A stretch of 64,000 nt of DNA from contig CALLPI010000002.1 of assembly GCA_938015595.1 (NCBI GenBank), positions 289,474 through 353,473 on the forward strand, read 5' to 3'. Made by a program: the position numbers and the translations under genes. The stretch comes from an uncultured Saprospiraceae bacterium (GTDB lineage: Bacteria; Bacteroidota; Bacteroidia; Chitinophagales; Saprospiraceae). The notes under the pieces were generated by a model. The model had not been told where the DNA came from. It ran no database searches and worked only from the letters and a program-made list of their open reading frames with translations. Shown here piece after piece: positions 54,273 through 63,380 of the stretch (positions are counted from its first letter, which is position 1; every line of letters begins with the position of its first letter).

Positions 54273-55676
54273 ATGTACAGCGGCAAATTAGTAGAACTAC
54301 TCAGGCAAATGTCTTCCCGCCAGCTCAATGGTTTCGAAGAATTCCTTCTTTCCCCATATTTTAACAAAAATAAGGACTATGTGGCATATTTCCAATTATT
54401 AAAGTCTTTTGCTCCCGAATTTAGTTCTTCTAAACTAAAAAAAAGCGCCTTGTGCAAAGCTTGGAATCTAAGCGAACGAGACTTGGCCTACCGCACCAGC
54501 AAACTGATGCAACTGCTGGAAACCTACCTCGCCGTAGCAGATTTTCTCGACCACCCCTTGGAACGACAACTCCGCCTGATGCAGGCCTTCGCCCACATAG
54601 GGCTGAGCAAGCATTACGAATCAACTCGACGCAAAGCCCACAGATTGCTGGAAGCCCTACCCTATCGAGATGGCCTCTATTTTCAATACAGTTACCGAAT
54701 CAGAGAGATAGAGAAACACTACTCCGAGCAATACGACCGTACCTACCAGAAAACCCTGCAACTCGCCGCCAATGCCCTGGACGAAGCCTACCTCACTGAA
54801 AAACTGCGCTACTGCCTCGAAATGGTGAATGCAGCAGCTGTACTAGATATTAAATACGACCTCAAACTGGGCGAGGAGGTCATCGCCTGGGCGCAAAATA
54901 GCTATGAAGCAGTGCCTGCAATTGCACGCCTTTTTTTGTCGGCGCTGCTGATGCTAAAATACCCGGAAGAAGAAGCTCACTTCCAGCAATTGCGCACTTT
55001 AGTAGCCACGCACGAAACCGCCCTTCCGCCTATGCAACTAAAAAACCTATATGGGTATCTCCTCAATTTTTGCACCCGGCGTATTAACTTGTACCGCGAC
55101 AAATCTTACTACGGGCACTTTCTGGAGATCAACGAAATACTTCTTCAAAAAGGCATGTTGCTCGACGAAGAAGGCTGCCTGCCGCCCTGGCGGTTCAACA
55201 ACCTGGTGACCACCGGGCTACGCACCGGGCGCCTGGAGTGGACCAGGCAATTCATGCACGAATACGAAAAATTCCTTCCTGAGGCCTTCCGCGAAAACAT
55301 CTTTAACTTCAACCTGGCGCACTTGCTATACTTCGAAAAAACATACGACAAAGCACAGATCATCCTCAACCAACTAAACCTAAACGACCTGCTGCTGGCC
55401 GTGGCTGCCAAAAACCTGCTAGTCAAGATATACTACGAAACCGGCCAGACGGAACTGCTGCTGTCCTTCCTGGAAGCGTACCGCATCTATATGCACCGGC
55501 AAGACCTGGCCAAACCTCAGCTCAAACAACAAGTGCGCAACTTTATAGACGCCACCCGAAAACTGGCCAAAATCTCTCCCTTCGAAAAGCACAAAAAACA
55601 AGACCTCCACCAAAACTTACCTCCTCCTTCACATGTCATGGAGTGGGAATGGCTTTACCAAATGAGCGCAATTTGA
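54273..55676 (+). CDS. Helical-repeat cytoplasmic protein of unknown function
   Basis: 467 residues, no signal peptide. Nearly all alpha-helical, with TPR-like spacing (KTYDKAQIILNQLNLNDLLLAVAAKNLLVKIYYETG split across ~370-410). N-terminus MYSGKLVELLRQMSSRQLNGF and LSPYFNKNKDY. Similar long helical proteins are common in Saprospiria, unnamed. The start 54273 is preferred: it has a purine-rich CGGAGAA just upstream, whereas the in-frame ATG 54225 lies inside the divergent gene. Confidence 0.75.
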   Translation: MYSGKLVELLRQMSSRQLNGFEEFLLSPYFNKNKDYVAYFQLLKSFAPEFSSSKLKKSALCKAWNLSERDLAYRTSKLMQLLETYLAVADFLDHPLERQLRLMQAFAHIGLSKHYESTRRKAHRLLEALPYRDGLYFQYSYRIREIEKHYSEQYDRTYQKTLQLAANALDEAYLTEKLRYCLEMVNAAAVLDIKYDLKLGEEVIAWAQNSYEAVPAIARLFLSALLMLKYPEEEAHFQQLRTLVATHETALPPMQLKNLYGYLLNFCTRRINLYRDKSYYGHFLEINEILLQKGMLLDEEGCLPPWRFNNLVTTGLRTGRLEWTRQFMHEYEKFLPEAFRENIFNFNLAHLLYFEKTYDKAQIILNQLNLNDLLLAVAAKNLLVKIYYETGQTELLLSFLEAYRIYMHRQDLAKPQLKQQVRNFIDATRKLAKISPFEKHKKQDLHQNLPPPSHVMEWEWLYQMSAI

Positions 55677-55803
55677 AGGCTTCATGTGGCGGCTTCAATT
55701 CCCTGCAACTTTAACACACCCCAAACAATAAGTCATGGCTAGCAAAGGTTTTATAGACGTATGATTGTGAGAAACTCTTATCGGCCATTTAAAAATTGCT
55801 CCT

Positions 55804-56040
55804 ATGCTGCAAACCTTTACGCGCAATGACCTCGTCCGCTTCATCTACCGCGAAACTTCACTAGTCGAAACCTTGGCTCTCCGGGAGGCCCTGCGCAAGG
55901 ATTTCTTCCTGCGCGAAGCCTACGAAGAACTCCACAGCGGCTATCGCCAACTGCCCAAGGCGGGATTCCTGCCGTCTGTAGCTACAATCAGCTCTATTCT
56001 GGCTTACAGCGCCGAAACAGCCTGGGAAAGGCAACATTGA
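55804..56040 (+). CDS. Small conserved protein of unknown function
   Basis: 78 residues, acidic-helical: TFTRNDLVRFIYRETSLVETLALREALRKD, followed by a conserved-looking LPSVATISSILAYSAE end. It resembles short Bacteroidota proteins in which an 'NDLxRYIYxE' motif is followed by ~50 residues, reminiscent of the N-terminus of anti-sigma factors without the membrane part. That comparison is from memory. Ends 30 nt before a terminator. Confidence 0.65.
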   Translation: MLQTFTRNDLVRFIYRETSLVETLALREALRKDFFLREAYEELHSGYRQLPKAGFLPSVATISSILAYSAETAWERQH

Positions 56041-56070
56041 TGAATGCTACCTGCGACGAATGCTGAAACA

Positions 56071-56113
56071 CAAGAGCCGCTACGTATCCTAACACATAGC
56101 GGCTCTTGTTTTT
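56071..56113 (+). terminator. Terminator after the 78-residue protein gene
   Basis: CAAGAGCCGCTA (56071-56082) pairs perfectly with TAGCGGCTCTTG (56097-56108), 14-nt loop, followed by TTTTT. It may also serve the convergent regulator gene from the other side. Confidence 0.88.
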
Positions 56114-56127
56114 AGGGTGCACTCTCA

Positions 56128-56940
56128 TTACCAATTCGCCAGCACGGCCTGGCGGCTGCCTTGACTCACTTCTGCAACGAGGTTTGGGTCCACTGATGGG
56201 CCGAGGTCAAGAGCCGGCATGTCTGCTCGATCGTTATAGATTTCAAGTTTCATTTCCTGCGCAAAAGTCTTGGCCAAGTCGCCCAATTGGCAGGCATATG
56301 CCTCCGACTTGCCCATGGACATGAACAAGTCAATGACAGCGGCGCGGATGATTTCGTACTTGTCTATTTGCATGAGCAGTTCCTTGCAATTTCGGCCATT
56401 GATTTTTTGCCCGCTCCTGCGCAACTGCTCCCGAAGTGCGTCCACCGAATAGCCCAGCACGTCAGTCCTGTATTGCCACCAGTCGGTAGCACGACCGCCG
56501 TTGCGCGCCTCATAGGCCTCCAAATGGCGGCGCTCACAGGCTTCCTGACAGGATACCAGGCTCATGGCTTTGGTCAGTTCCAGCACGGCTAGCACTTGCT
56601 CCTTGCTCAGAAGATGATCCTGACCGCGGGGGGCTTCCTGAGCCTGCAACTGACGCGCCACCTCCATCTTCACCCGGCTGCGGGAGTGTAGAGCCACGAG
56701 CCTGGCCAATTCCAGAGTGAAGTAGTAGTCCTCTATAATAGGATTGTCTTTCCACTTGCGTACGCCATAATCTTTCATGGCTACAGGCCGGCGTATGCCG
56801 TCATGAAACTGGTAGGCGTCTTTGATCCACTTGCGCACATTGACCGGATAGTGCTGGTGGGGCAGTTGCAGCATCTGATGCAGTTGGGTGGCCACTACTA
56901 CTTTGGTGCCTTTCTTACTGATAAGAACCTGGATTTCCAT
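56128..56940 (-). CDS. Putative antirepressor-like regulator (AntA/KilA-N-like N-terminus)
   Basis: 270 residues, no signal peptide. Residues ~1-105 resemble the N-terminal domain of phage antirepressors (AntA-like): VVATQLHQMLQLP, VRKWIKDAYQFHDGIRRP, then PIIEDYYFTLELARLVALHSRS and VKMEVARQL, matching the 'LHxxL-WI-x-DYxLTLxMAKxLAM' layout. The C-terminal ~130 residues are helical and unrelated to anything I know (DWWQYRTDVLGYSVDALREQL). No phage genes lie around it, so it may be a domesticated regulator. Family assignment is by pattern only. Confidence 0.7.
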   Translation of the reverse strand: MEIQVLISKKGTKVVVATQLHQMLQLPHQHYPVNVRKWIKDAYQFHDGIRRPVAMKDYGVRKWKDNPIIEDYYFTLELARLVALHSRSRVKMEVARQLQAQEAPRGQDHLLSKEQVLAVLELTKAMSLVSCQEACERRHLEAYEARNGGRATDWWQYRTDVLGYSVDALREQLRRSGQKINGRNCKELLMQIDKYEIIRAAVIDLFMSMGKSEAYACQLGDLAKTFAQEMKLEIYNDRADMPALDLGPSVDPNLVAEVSQGSRQAVLANW

Positions 56941-56970
56941 CTTCGCGTGTATTTATGCACATTGATGCTA

Positions 56971-57001
56971 CAAATATACACGATTTGTTTTTTTGTTGCA
57001 A
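56971..57001 (-). promoter_or_regulatory. Promoter of the antirepressor-like gene
   Basis: Minus strand: TTG at 57001-56999, 20 nt, then TATATTTG at 56978-56971, 31 nt before the ATG at 56940. Good Bacteroidota -33/-7 pattern. The rest of the gap to 57354 (AT-rich) has no gene I can support. Confidence 0.65.
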
Positions 57002-57354
57002 TTTTTAAAACATTTTTTTATTGCAATTTTCGCCGAGATTTGACAAATCTCGAGAATCTACCAAATTTACGACCTATTACGAAATGCCAGCCGGCCTTGC
57101 CGATACAGGTATCTCCTTTTGCTATAGTTATCTGGTAGCCTCCGAATACCTATATTTTGACTGCCCAGCCATAAACAGCAATCTTCCAAGAAAATCAAGT
57201 CATTCTTACATAGATAATCTGTCTTTTGCAAAAGCTACAAAAGGCCTGATCACTGAGTATAACGAAGCCCAAACACAAAAGGCATGATAACCTGCATCCT
57301 TCAGCATTCAAAAGTTCCACGCTGGCAAAGTTTCCAACCAGACTGCAAGCATCA

Positions 57355-58788
57355 TCAAAAGATAAATTTTACCAGGCGCAGGCGGCTCCGGCGTTCACTG
57401 GGCACTACAACTGAGGTGCCGCTGAGTTGGAGGGCATCCCGAAAGCGAAGGCGGATTTCGAGTTTTTCGGTATTGAGCAGGCTTTGGCGTTCAAACCGGC
57501 CGTTGCCATTGAGTAAATAAGCACTCACGGTATTCTCGGGCTTGATGTCATCATTGAATAAAAAGCGCAGGGTACTCGGCGTTTTAAATAAAAAAAAGGA
57601 CGAATACACGCCTCCATCGTCTTGGGAGTATTGCTTTTTAGGCAGAAGAACTTTCCAATGGGTGCGCCCGTCGGGGTGCATGGAGATGGCCACAATGTCG
57701 TCCAGATAATAATCTGTGATGAAGCGCCCCATGCCATCAAAGCTGACGCGATTGGGCGCGCCCAGCCGGCGCTCAAACTCCTTGGCGCGCTCGGCGATCA
57801 TGAGCACACCGCCGTCGCGGCGTAACACCAATTCACGGATGACAATTTCACTCACCCCACGATTTTTTTCCACTTCTTTACCTGCCAAGCTGGACACAAA
57901 TACGTCATCAAAAGGTTCAAAGCGCAAATTATAGCCCTCTGCCTGAGGGTTGAGTAGCAGCATGAAGTAGCCCACGGCGCGGTCGTTCACTTTCTCGGCA
58001 TACAGCCCAGCAGCTACCAGTCGAAAGTTGAGGTTATCGAAGGCAAAGCGCACATCGTAGGTCAGTTTGCCTTCCAGTGGTATAGTGGTTTGTACCAGAC
58101 GTCCTTCTTCACTCATATAAGCCAGCACTTGGTAATTGTGCCCGTCTTTGCGCGCCGAGAAGCGATTGCTCTCTAGAATCAGGTACAGGTTGCCTTCGTT
58201 GTCCACCACGGCCTGGCGAAAGTCTTCCGTAAAGAAACCACCCCCACCCGGCGCAATGCTTTTTTCCCAGAGCAACTTAAAACTGGTATTGTCAAAAACA
58301 AAGGCATGGAGCAGCGACTGGCGCTCCACGTAGTAAATCAACACTTTGCTGCGGTCTTCCGAAAGTACCATCTCAAATTCGGGGGTGTAAAACAGAAACC
58401 CCAGATTTTTAATGGAGATCGAATCTATCATGTTGGCGCCTGGGTCAAATTTGGCGGCCTTCAGGATGGTGTTGGTTTGCTCACGATAGTGATAAATGAG
58501 TGTGAAATCGCTTTTGGTAAAGGTAGTACCCAGTACTTTGGGGGTTCGTTTTTCCAAATTGAGCACTTTGCTCCATGTGCTGCGCAGGCTTTGGTCAAAC
58601 CCCTGCACCTCGTACTTGTTCACCTGGTCTCTGAACAAGAGCAAGCGCCCTTTAAACTCGCCCAGCAGTTCGTACGACACATCACCTCGAAGGGGAATTT
58701 CTTCAGACATAATCAATTCTTGCCCAGACAAAACCTGCCAGGCACCAAACCATGCCAACCCTAGGAAAAAAAGCTTATTCATATACAT
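57355..58788 (-). CDS. Secreted protein of unknown function (beta-rich)
   Basis: 477 residues. Signal peptide (MNKLFFLGLAWFGAWQVLSGQ). The mature protein is almost all beta strand with regular spacing (FTLIYHYREQTNTILKAAKF, AVVDNEGNLYLILESNRF, DGGVLMIAERA), a layout seen in Bacteroidota periplasmic beta-propeller proteins. I do not recognise a named domain. Met at 58782 is an equally good start. TATATTTG box lies 16 nt upstream of 58788. Confidence 0.78.
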   Translation of the reverse strand: MYMNKLFFLGLAWFGAWQVLSGQELIMSEEIPLRGDVSYELLGEFKGRLLLFRDQVNKYEVQGFDQSLRSTWSKVLNLEKRTPKVLGTTFTKSDFTLIYHYREQTNTILKAAKFDPGANMIDSISIKNLGFLFYTPEFEMVLSEDRSKVLIYYVERQSLLHAFVFDNTSFKLLWEKSIAPGGGGFFTEDFRQAVVDNEGNLYLILESNRFSARKDGHNYQVLAYMSEEGRLVQTTIPLEGKLTYDVRFAFDNLNFRLVAAGLYAEKVNDRAVGYFMLLLNPQAEGYNLRFEPFDDVFVSSLAGKEVEKNRGVSEIVIRELVLRRDGGVLMIAERAKEFERRLGAPNRVSFDGMGRFITDYYLDDIVAISMHPDGRTHWKVLLPKKQYSQDDGGVYSSFFLFKTPSTLRFLFNDDIKPENTVSAYLLNGNGRFERQSLLNTEKLEIRLRFRDALQLSGTSVVVPSERRSRLRLVKFIF

Positions 58789-58803
58789 GCGCTGAACCTA
58801 GAA

Positions 58804-58811
58804 CAAATATA
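58804..58811 (-). promoter_or_regulatory. Bacteroidota -7 box of the beta-rich secreted protein gene
   Basis: TATATTTG on the minus strand, 15 nt before ATG 58788, giving a very short leader. The remaining gap to the pseudogene (58812-59178) has no gene I can support. Confidence 0.52.
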
Positions 58812-59178
58812 CGGCAACTGCGCCAAGTAAAAACACAGGTACGAGATAGTAATTGCTTACTCAACTGCACGAAGCCTCCACACATACGACGGGCCTTGAC
58901 AAGTACCTCGCCCCTTCACTTTTGACTTCCTCTTCATATCGGCATTATACCACAGGAAAAAGCAACTGTTTAGTTGTGCTCAAAGCTGCAAGCGCTGAGT
59001 GAAGAGCATCCACAGGAATAAAATGAAGAAAAACAAATTCGCTCTCTTGACGGAGAATATTATTCTGTAGCACTGAAACTCGTAGCTCGTAGCCTGCCAC
59101 GTAGAAGAGTAATAAAGCTATGCCATTTGACGGAGGCTCGCAGCTACCTGAATGGATACTTGTAAAAACAATTGAAAC

Positions 59179-60179
59179 ATGCTTGCAACTGATGCCTGCC
59201 GGCTCCTGCTGCTTTGCTGTATGGGGGTAGCTTTGCACGGAGCAGCCCAAAACCTGGTACTGAACCCCGGATTTGAACAACTCGAAAAACTGACGCCTCC
59301 CGTTCGCCTGTGCCAACAACTGCGTCTGGGAGATGATTTTACCCGGGCGTTAGCCCACTGGTCTTCGTTCAGCGACCACACGCCCGACTTTATACGCTGG
59401 GATTCTACCCTACAAAACTGCCCGTATCCGACCCCCAGAGAAGGCCGTCACTATGCTGGTATTGTCCCCAGAAAGACTCCGGCTACGACTTCGACTACCA
59501 CGAGTATATCCAAGGCACCCTCAACCAGCCGCTGGTGCCAAGCAACCACTACCGCATCACCTTCTGGATATATATTGACCAACCCGGCTGGCAGCGCGTC
59601 AGCGCCGTATTCAAAGCTGATGTGCCGGCCAGGTTCTTTGTCTTGGGCAACTTCCGCGAAGCAGCGCTCACCCCCATTTACAGCCCCGTGGCTCTTTCGC
59701 TCCGGCCCGCAGTGGACGCTCCCGGCCGCAAAACCGCTTTTCACAACGCCATCCGCATTAGCTACGTATCGTATGTATTGACGACACATCCGTAGAAGAA
59801 GAATCTACCGGCGCTGAGAGTAGCCAGGCGCTCAATGCCATACGACGCTACACCTTAAAAAGTGTACTCTTCACTACTGGAAGCCATGAGTTGAAGCCGA
59901 GCGCGCTTCCCGAACTGAAAGCCTTGGCCGCATACCTGATACAGCATCCAGAACAAAAAGCCGAAACCACCGCTCATGCCGACAACATGGGCACAGATGA
60001 AGTCAACCGCTTGCTCTCCAAAACGCTGCGCCAAAGCCGTGTACGAGTATCTCCTGGCACAAGGCGTAGCACCAGAGTAGCTCAGCTACAAAGGCTATGG
60101 ACGCACCAAGCCTGTAGCGCCCAACACCACTGAAGAAGGCCGCCGCCAAAACCGCCGCGTAGAATGTGTACTGCGATGA
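59179..60179 (+). pseudogene. Decayed OmpA-family outer-membrane protein
   Basis: Three reading frames joined in order give one protein. Residues 1-95 in the first frame (signal MLATDACRLLLLCCMGVALHGAAQ, then NLVLNPGFEQLEKL) break near 59468 in a CCCC run. The second frame continues IYIDQPGWQRVSAVFKADVP to ~59775, and a third frame carries an OmpA domain (GSHELKPSALPELKALAAYL, HADNMGTDEVN). That breaks near 60030 and resumes with KAVYEYLLAQGVAPE, an in-frame TAG at 60078-60080, then LSYKGYGRTKPV and the conserved GRRQNRRVE end. Each break is a one-base loss. Three frameshifts plus one stop make simple sequencing error unlikely. Intact, it would be a carbohydrate-module OmpA lipid-free protein binding peptidoglycan. 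Confidence 0.85.
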
Positions 60180-60211
60180 ACGCCTAAGCCTGCCATAAAA
60201 ACCTAAAAAAA

Positions 60212-61054
60212 CTACAACGCAAAAGTCAAACTGCCCCAGTAGCTCTGATAGTCGCTCTGGGAAGCATCGGCGTTCTCCAGCATGTGCACTATGCTAAGCA
60301 TCCAGAACCCTCGTGCGCCAAGTGGTATTTCAGCTATGCCGTCGGAGTTGACGCGATACCGCTCCGAGCCCGTGAGTTGCGCTGCCGTTTTGTGCCAGGA
60401 GCGCACCACGACATTGGCTAAAGGCTTGCCTTCAAACAGTACCCGTACCGGCAGTACAGCGCCAGGACGCAGGGCGTAGGGGTTTTTCAGCGGGACGATC
60501 TCGAGCGGCATGCCACATACTCTGCCCCAGGTATAGTCTTGTTTTTTGCCCGCCTGTAGCAAGGCTTTGGCACAACGCTGGTAAAGCTCTCGCGCGGATT
60601 GCCCTGTTTGGCCACGCTGTCGGCGCAGCTCGGCTATACCTTCAATGCCGTCTTCGAGTAGATAGGCTTCAAAGTCAGCCCCGCTCAGCTCAATATAGGA
60701 GTTGTGCGAGCGCATGGTCAGTACATGAACGCCGGGCTTGGCACACATGAATCGAATGGGCAGCGAATCACTGCGCTGCGCTTGGGGCAACAAGCTGACG
60801 GAATCTGTAGCCGAAAACAGGTCAAGACTCAAGGCGCGCTGGCTGCGCTTGCCCCACAATTCACCTTCAAAATTTTCGCCCACTACCAAGTCGAGCAGCA
60901 CCTCTTCCCCCGGCTTGGGGCGGAAGGTGCTGGGCCATATCCAAAACTCATGCGCGCAGAAGAGGCCATAGCTACACAAGCAGATAATTATCGTGCATAA
61001 CCGATGGCAAATACTGTTGCTCCGGAGCCTGAAAGAAGTAAAATGCAGTTGCAT
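60212..61054 (-). CDS. DUF4198 family secreted protein
   Basis: 280 residues from ATG 61054. A hydrophobic signal (~15-33) precedes the mature start AHEFWIWPSTFRPKPGEEVLLDLVVGENFEGE, the DUF4198 signature. Later: KPGVHVLTMRSHNSYIELSGADFEAYLLEDG and PVRVLFEGKPLANVVVRSWHK, also typical. DUF4198 proteins are linked to nickel/cobalt uptake in some genomes (NikK-like) but have no proven activity; no such transporter lies here. The frame extends to 61102 with no start support beyond a hydrophobic run. Confidence 0.82.
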   Translation of the reverse strand: MQLHFTSFRLRSNSICHRLCTIIICLCSYGLFCAHEFWIWPSTFRPKPGEEVLLDLVVGENFEGELWGKRSQRALSLDLFSATDSVSLLPQAQRSDSLPIRFMCAKPGVHVLTMRSHNSYIELSGADFEAYLLEDGIEGIAELRRQRGQTGQSARELYQRCAKALLQAGKKQDYTWGRVCGMPLEIVPLKNPYALRPGAVLPVRVLFEGKPLANVVVRSWHKTAAQLTGSERYRVNSDGIAEIPLGARGFWMLSIVHMLENADASQSDYQSYWGSLTFAL

Positions 61055-61077
61055 AGTCGAGTTTTCTACAAAAGTGC

Positions 61078-61085
61078 TATATTTG
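61078..61085 (+). promoter_or_regulatory. Bacteroidota -7 box of the last two-gene unit
   Basis: TATATTTG, 41 nt before ATG 61127. No TTG at the standard -33 spacing. Confidence 0.5.
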
Positions 61086-61126
61086 AATAAATTTAACACC
61101 AATCCTCATTTCATTCTCATTTTACC

Positions 61127-61537
61127 ATGGAACTGTTCAACACCATCGTCATCAAATCCGATGATCCCAACCACGCCAAGACCTTTCACTCGCTGATTTT
61201 TGATAACCATTTTATTGTAATGGTCATACTGGGGGATACCCCAGCCAGCAAAACCGCCGTAGAAAAAGCCGACTATTGGGCCGACGACAGCCCCCGCAAA
61301 ATTGAACGCAAGGTGGCCTGGATACCTCAGCCCAACACGCTCAAAAACAAATGCCTGGATCTCCTGGCGTCCTTCAACAATTTTCAGCCAGCCCAGTACG
61401 GCAAAGTACTAGCCTTCTCCCTCAGCCCGCGCTGGCACGAAACCAAACATATCCTCTGGACAACAGATACCGTGGACGACCTGGCCATCCGGGAAGCCTA
61501 CCTCAAAGCCGGCCGCATGGAAAGAGCCATTCAATAA
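61127..61537 (+). CDS. Protein of unknown function
   Basis: 136 residues, no signal peptide, one weakly hydrophobic patch (FIVMVILGD ~30). Contains YWADDSPRKIERKVAWIP and NFQPAQYGKVLAFSLSPRWHETKH. I do not recognise the family. It is 19 nt upstream of the 607-residue envelope protein gene, so they are very probably one operon; a cytoplasmic partner role is a guess. Confidence 0.68.
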   Translation: MELFNTIVIKSDDPNHAKTFHSLIFDNHFIVMVILGDTPASKTAVEKADYWADDSPRKIERKVAWIPQPNTLKNKCLDLLASFNNFQPAQYGKVLAFSLSPRWHETKHILWTTDTVDDLAIREAYLKAGRMERAIQ

Positions 61538-61556
61538 ATCCAAAAACTCACATCTG

Positions 61557-63380
61557 ATGAAAACGCCTTATCTATATGCCATTACTCTGGCTGTTTGCCT
61601 GTGCTCTGCATCTGCTGCGCAAGCCCAAATCATCAAGCTCTACGAGTTTGAACGATACTATCGCCCCAACAACCCCGACCGCAAACCCATTGCCAATGGC
61701 GCCATTGTGGACATCAACGCCATGCTCCGCCTCGAACTCGACAAAAACCAAATAGCCGCTAAAGCCAGGCAAATGGCAGGCGGCACCGAGTTCAACACCG
61801 CCCTCCTAACCGACCTCCGAAGCCTGCTTCAAAACCAGTCCCACATCCTGCAACTGCTCGAAACCCAACCCGATGCACCCGACCTCGAGGGCTTGTACGA
61901 GTTGGAAGAACTCATGACGCCTTACCTTGAACAAATAGAGCGTTCACCCCAACTGCGTGCTTTCTTCAACGAGGCCGTACAGCGCTACGACGCCCAGTAC
62001 CCGCGCACCCGCGAACGCAGAGCACAGGTGGCTCGGGGCGAAGTACCCTCGCGCGACGCCTTCATCCTTCAGGAGTTTAGCCTTTTGGCCAGGCGCCTGT
62101 CCAGCCAAATAGCCGGCGAAATCCCTACCGGGCAGGTCAAATTCATGCTCTCCGGCACACTGCACACCGCCCGCGATAATCGCCTCATCAAACTCTCTGA
62201 CGAGTTTGACGATTACGAAGCCCAGTTCTACACCGTGCCACGCTGGCAACTGACGCTCACCCCCGAAGACAAGCAAATGATACAAGATATTGCCCGCATA
62301 AGCGACAGTATCGAAATGCTCCTCAAAACCAAAGGTGTTGACCTGTTAGCTTGGTTCAAAACCAGCTTGCAAAGCGATGATTGCCTGCGCAACCTGGCAC
62401 AAAACGCCAATGAAGTAGCACAGTTTATAGAAGAGCAAATACCTGCCAAAGCCGCCCAACTTCAGGCTACCGTACTGCGACCCATTCAAGTAGCTGGCAA
62501 CCTCGCCGTGGAGTTGAGCAGCATCAAAAATGTAAATCCTGCCACCTCAGGCCCTGACCTTCTGGACGAGGTCAGCCGCAAAATAGCTCGTTCCGCCGAC
62601 AGCATCCAACTGCTTCTGAGCATGCTCGAGCAAGACATAATAGGTATCCTGGACGTCAGGACAGCCGCCGAGCCAATGATCAAAAGCGCTATGTCCACTT
62701 TCACTGATTGCAAGGAAAAACTCCAGCAAGACCTCGATAACCTACATAAAATCAGGCGCAACATCCTCAACACCTTCAGCGCCGCCCGCGCTACCGCACA
62801 GGCCGGTCACATCATAGGCGACAAAGTGCGCCGCCTGCCCGTAGATCTCATCCCTGAGGAAAGCATCATTGACCTGCGCCAAACTGGTATGCGTACCAAC
62901 GGAGATCAAATCAGCATACGCGCCACACTCATCTTGGAGGAAAACGGCCAAGAGACCGGCAGAAAGCGCCTGGAGGAAGTCTTGTTCAACCTCCAGCAAG
63001 TAGGCCTGTACTCTATTGTGAAGCCCATGTTGCTACTAGCCAATCCACTCACCCAGAATGCTAACGTACGCCTGGAGCGAAAGTACCAGTTCGCGCCCTC
63101 GTACAGCCTGCTTTTCAAGTGGGGTAGCCGCCGGAGCAAAGCCTTCAACCAGTTCTGGAGCCCGAGCTTCGGCTTCAACTTCTCTTCCACTGATTTTGAT
63201 ACCAACAGCGTACCTGAGTTTGGTGTCGCCCTGGAGTTTACTTTCCTGCGCGACTACCTCGCCACCGGCCTGGGCTATAACTTCGGTGCCGACGCCTCGT
63301 TCTTCTTCCTAGGCTTCCGATTACCCATTGCGTCCGTGCCGCTACCCATCTTCAACAATGTAGATATGCTGAGAAATTAA
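61557..63380 (+). CDS. Envelope protein of unknown function, helical core and barrel-like C-terminus
   Basis: 607 residues. Signal peptide (MKTPYLYAITLAVCLCSASAAQAQ). Residues ~25-470 are mainly helical with long amphipathic stretches (DLRSLLQNQSHILQLLE, LARRLSSQIAGEIPTGQ, SRKIARSADSIQLLLSMLEQD) and a Cys pair (DDCLRNL, FTDCKEK). From ~500 on it switches to alternating beta segments (FAPSYSLLFKWGS, FWSPSFGFNFSSTDF, LATGLGYNFGADASFFFLGFR), which look like outer-membrane strands. I know no family with this layout. Short hairpin AGCGTTT-TTTC-AAACGCT at 63520-63537 lies 140 nt after the stop and may terminate it. Confidence 0.75.
   Translation: MKTPYLYAITLAVCLCSASAAQAQIIKLYEFERYYRPNNPDRKPIANGAIVDINAMLRLELDKNQIAAKARQMAGGTEFNTALLTDLRSLLQNQSHILQLLETQPDAPDLEGLYELEELMTPYLEQIERSPQLRAFFNEAVQRYDAQYPRTRERRAQVARGEVPSRDAFILQEFSLLARRLSSQIAGEIPTGQVKFMLSGTLHTARDNRLIKLSDEFDDYEAQFYTVPRWQLTLTPEDKQMIQDIARISDSIEMLLKTKGVDLLAWFKTSLQSDDCLRNLAQNANEVAQFIEEQIPAKAAQLQATVLRPIQVAGNLAVELSSIKNVNPATSGPDLLDEVSRKIARSADSIQLLLSMLEQDIIGILDVRTAAEPMIKSAMSTFTDCKEKLQQDLDNLHKIRRNILNTFSAARATAQAGHIIGDKVRRLPVDLIPEESIIDLRQTGMRTNGDQISIRATLILEENGQETGRKRLEEVLFNLQQVGLYSIVKPMLLLANPLTQNANVRLERKYQFAPSYSLLFKWGSRRSKAFNQFWSPSFGFNFSSTDFDTNSVPEFGVALEFTFLRDYLATGLGYNFGADASFFFLGFRLPIASVPLPIFNNVDMLRN

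Noticed and set aside
57021..57287. 88-residue open frame in the gap before the beta-rich secreted protein
   Set aside because: AT-rich intergenic DNA with no start signal and no recognisable features.
58945..59319. 124-residue minus-strand open frame
   Set aside because: Overlaps the start of the OmpA pseudogene on the other strand; no signature.
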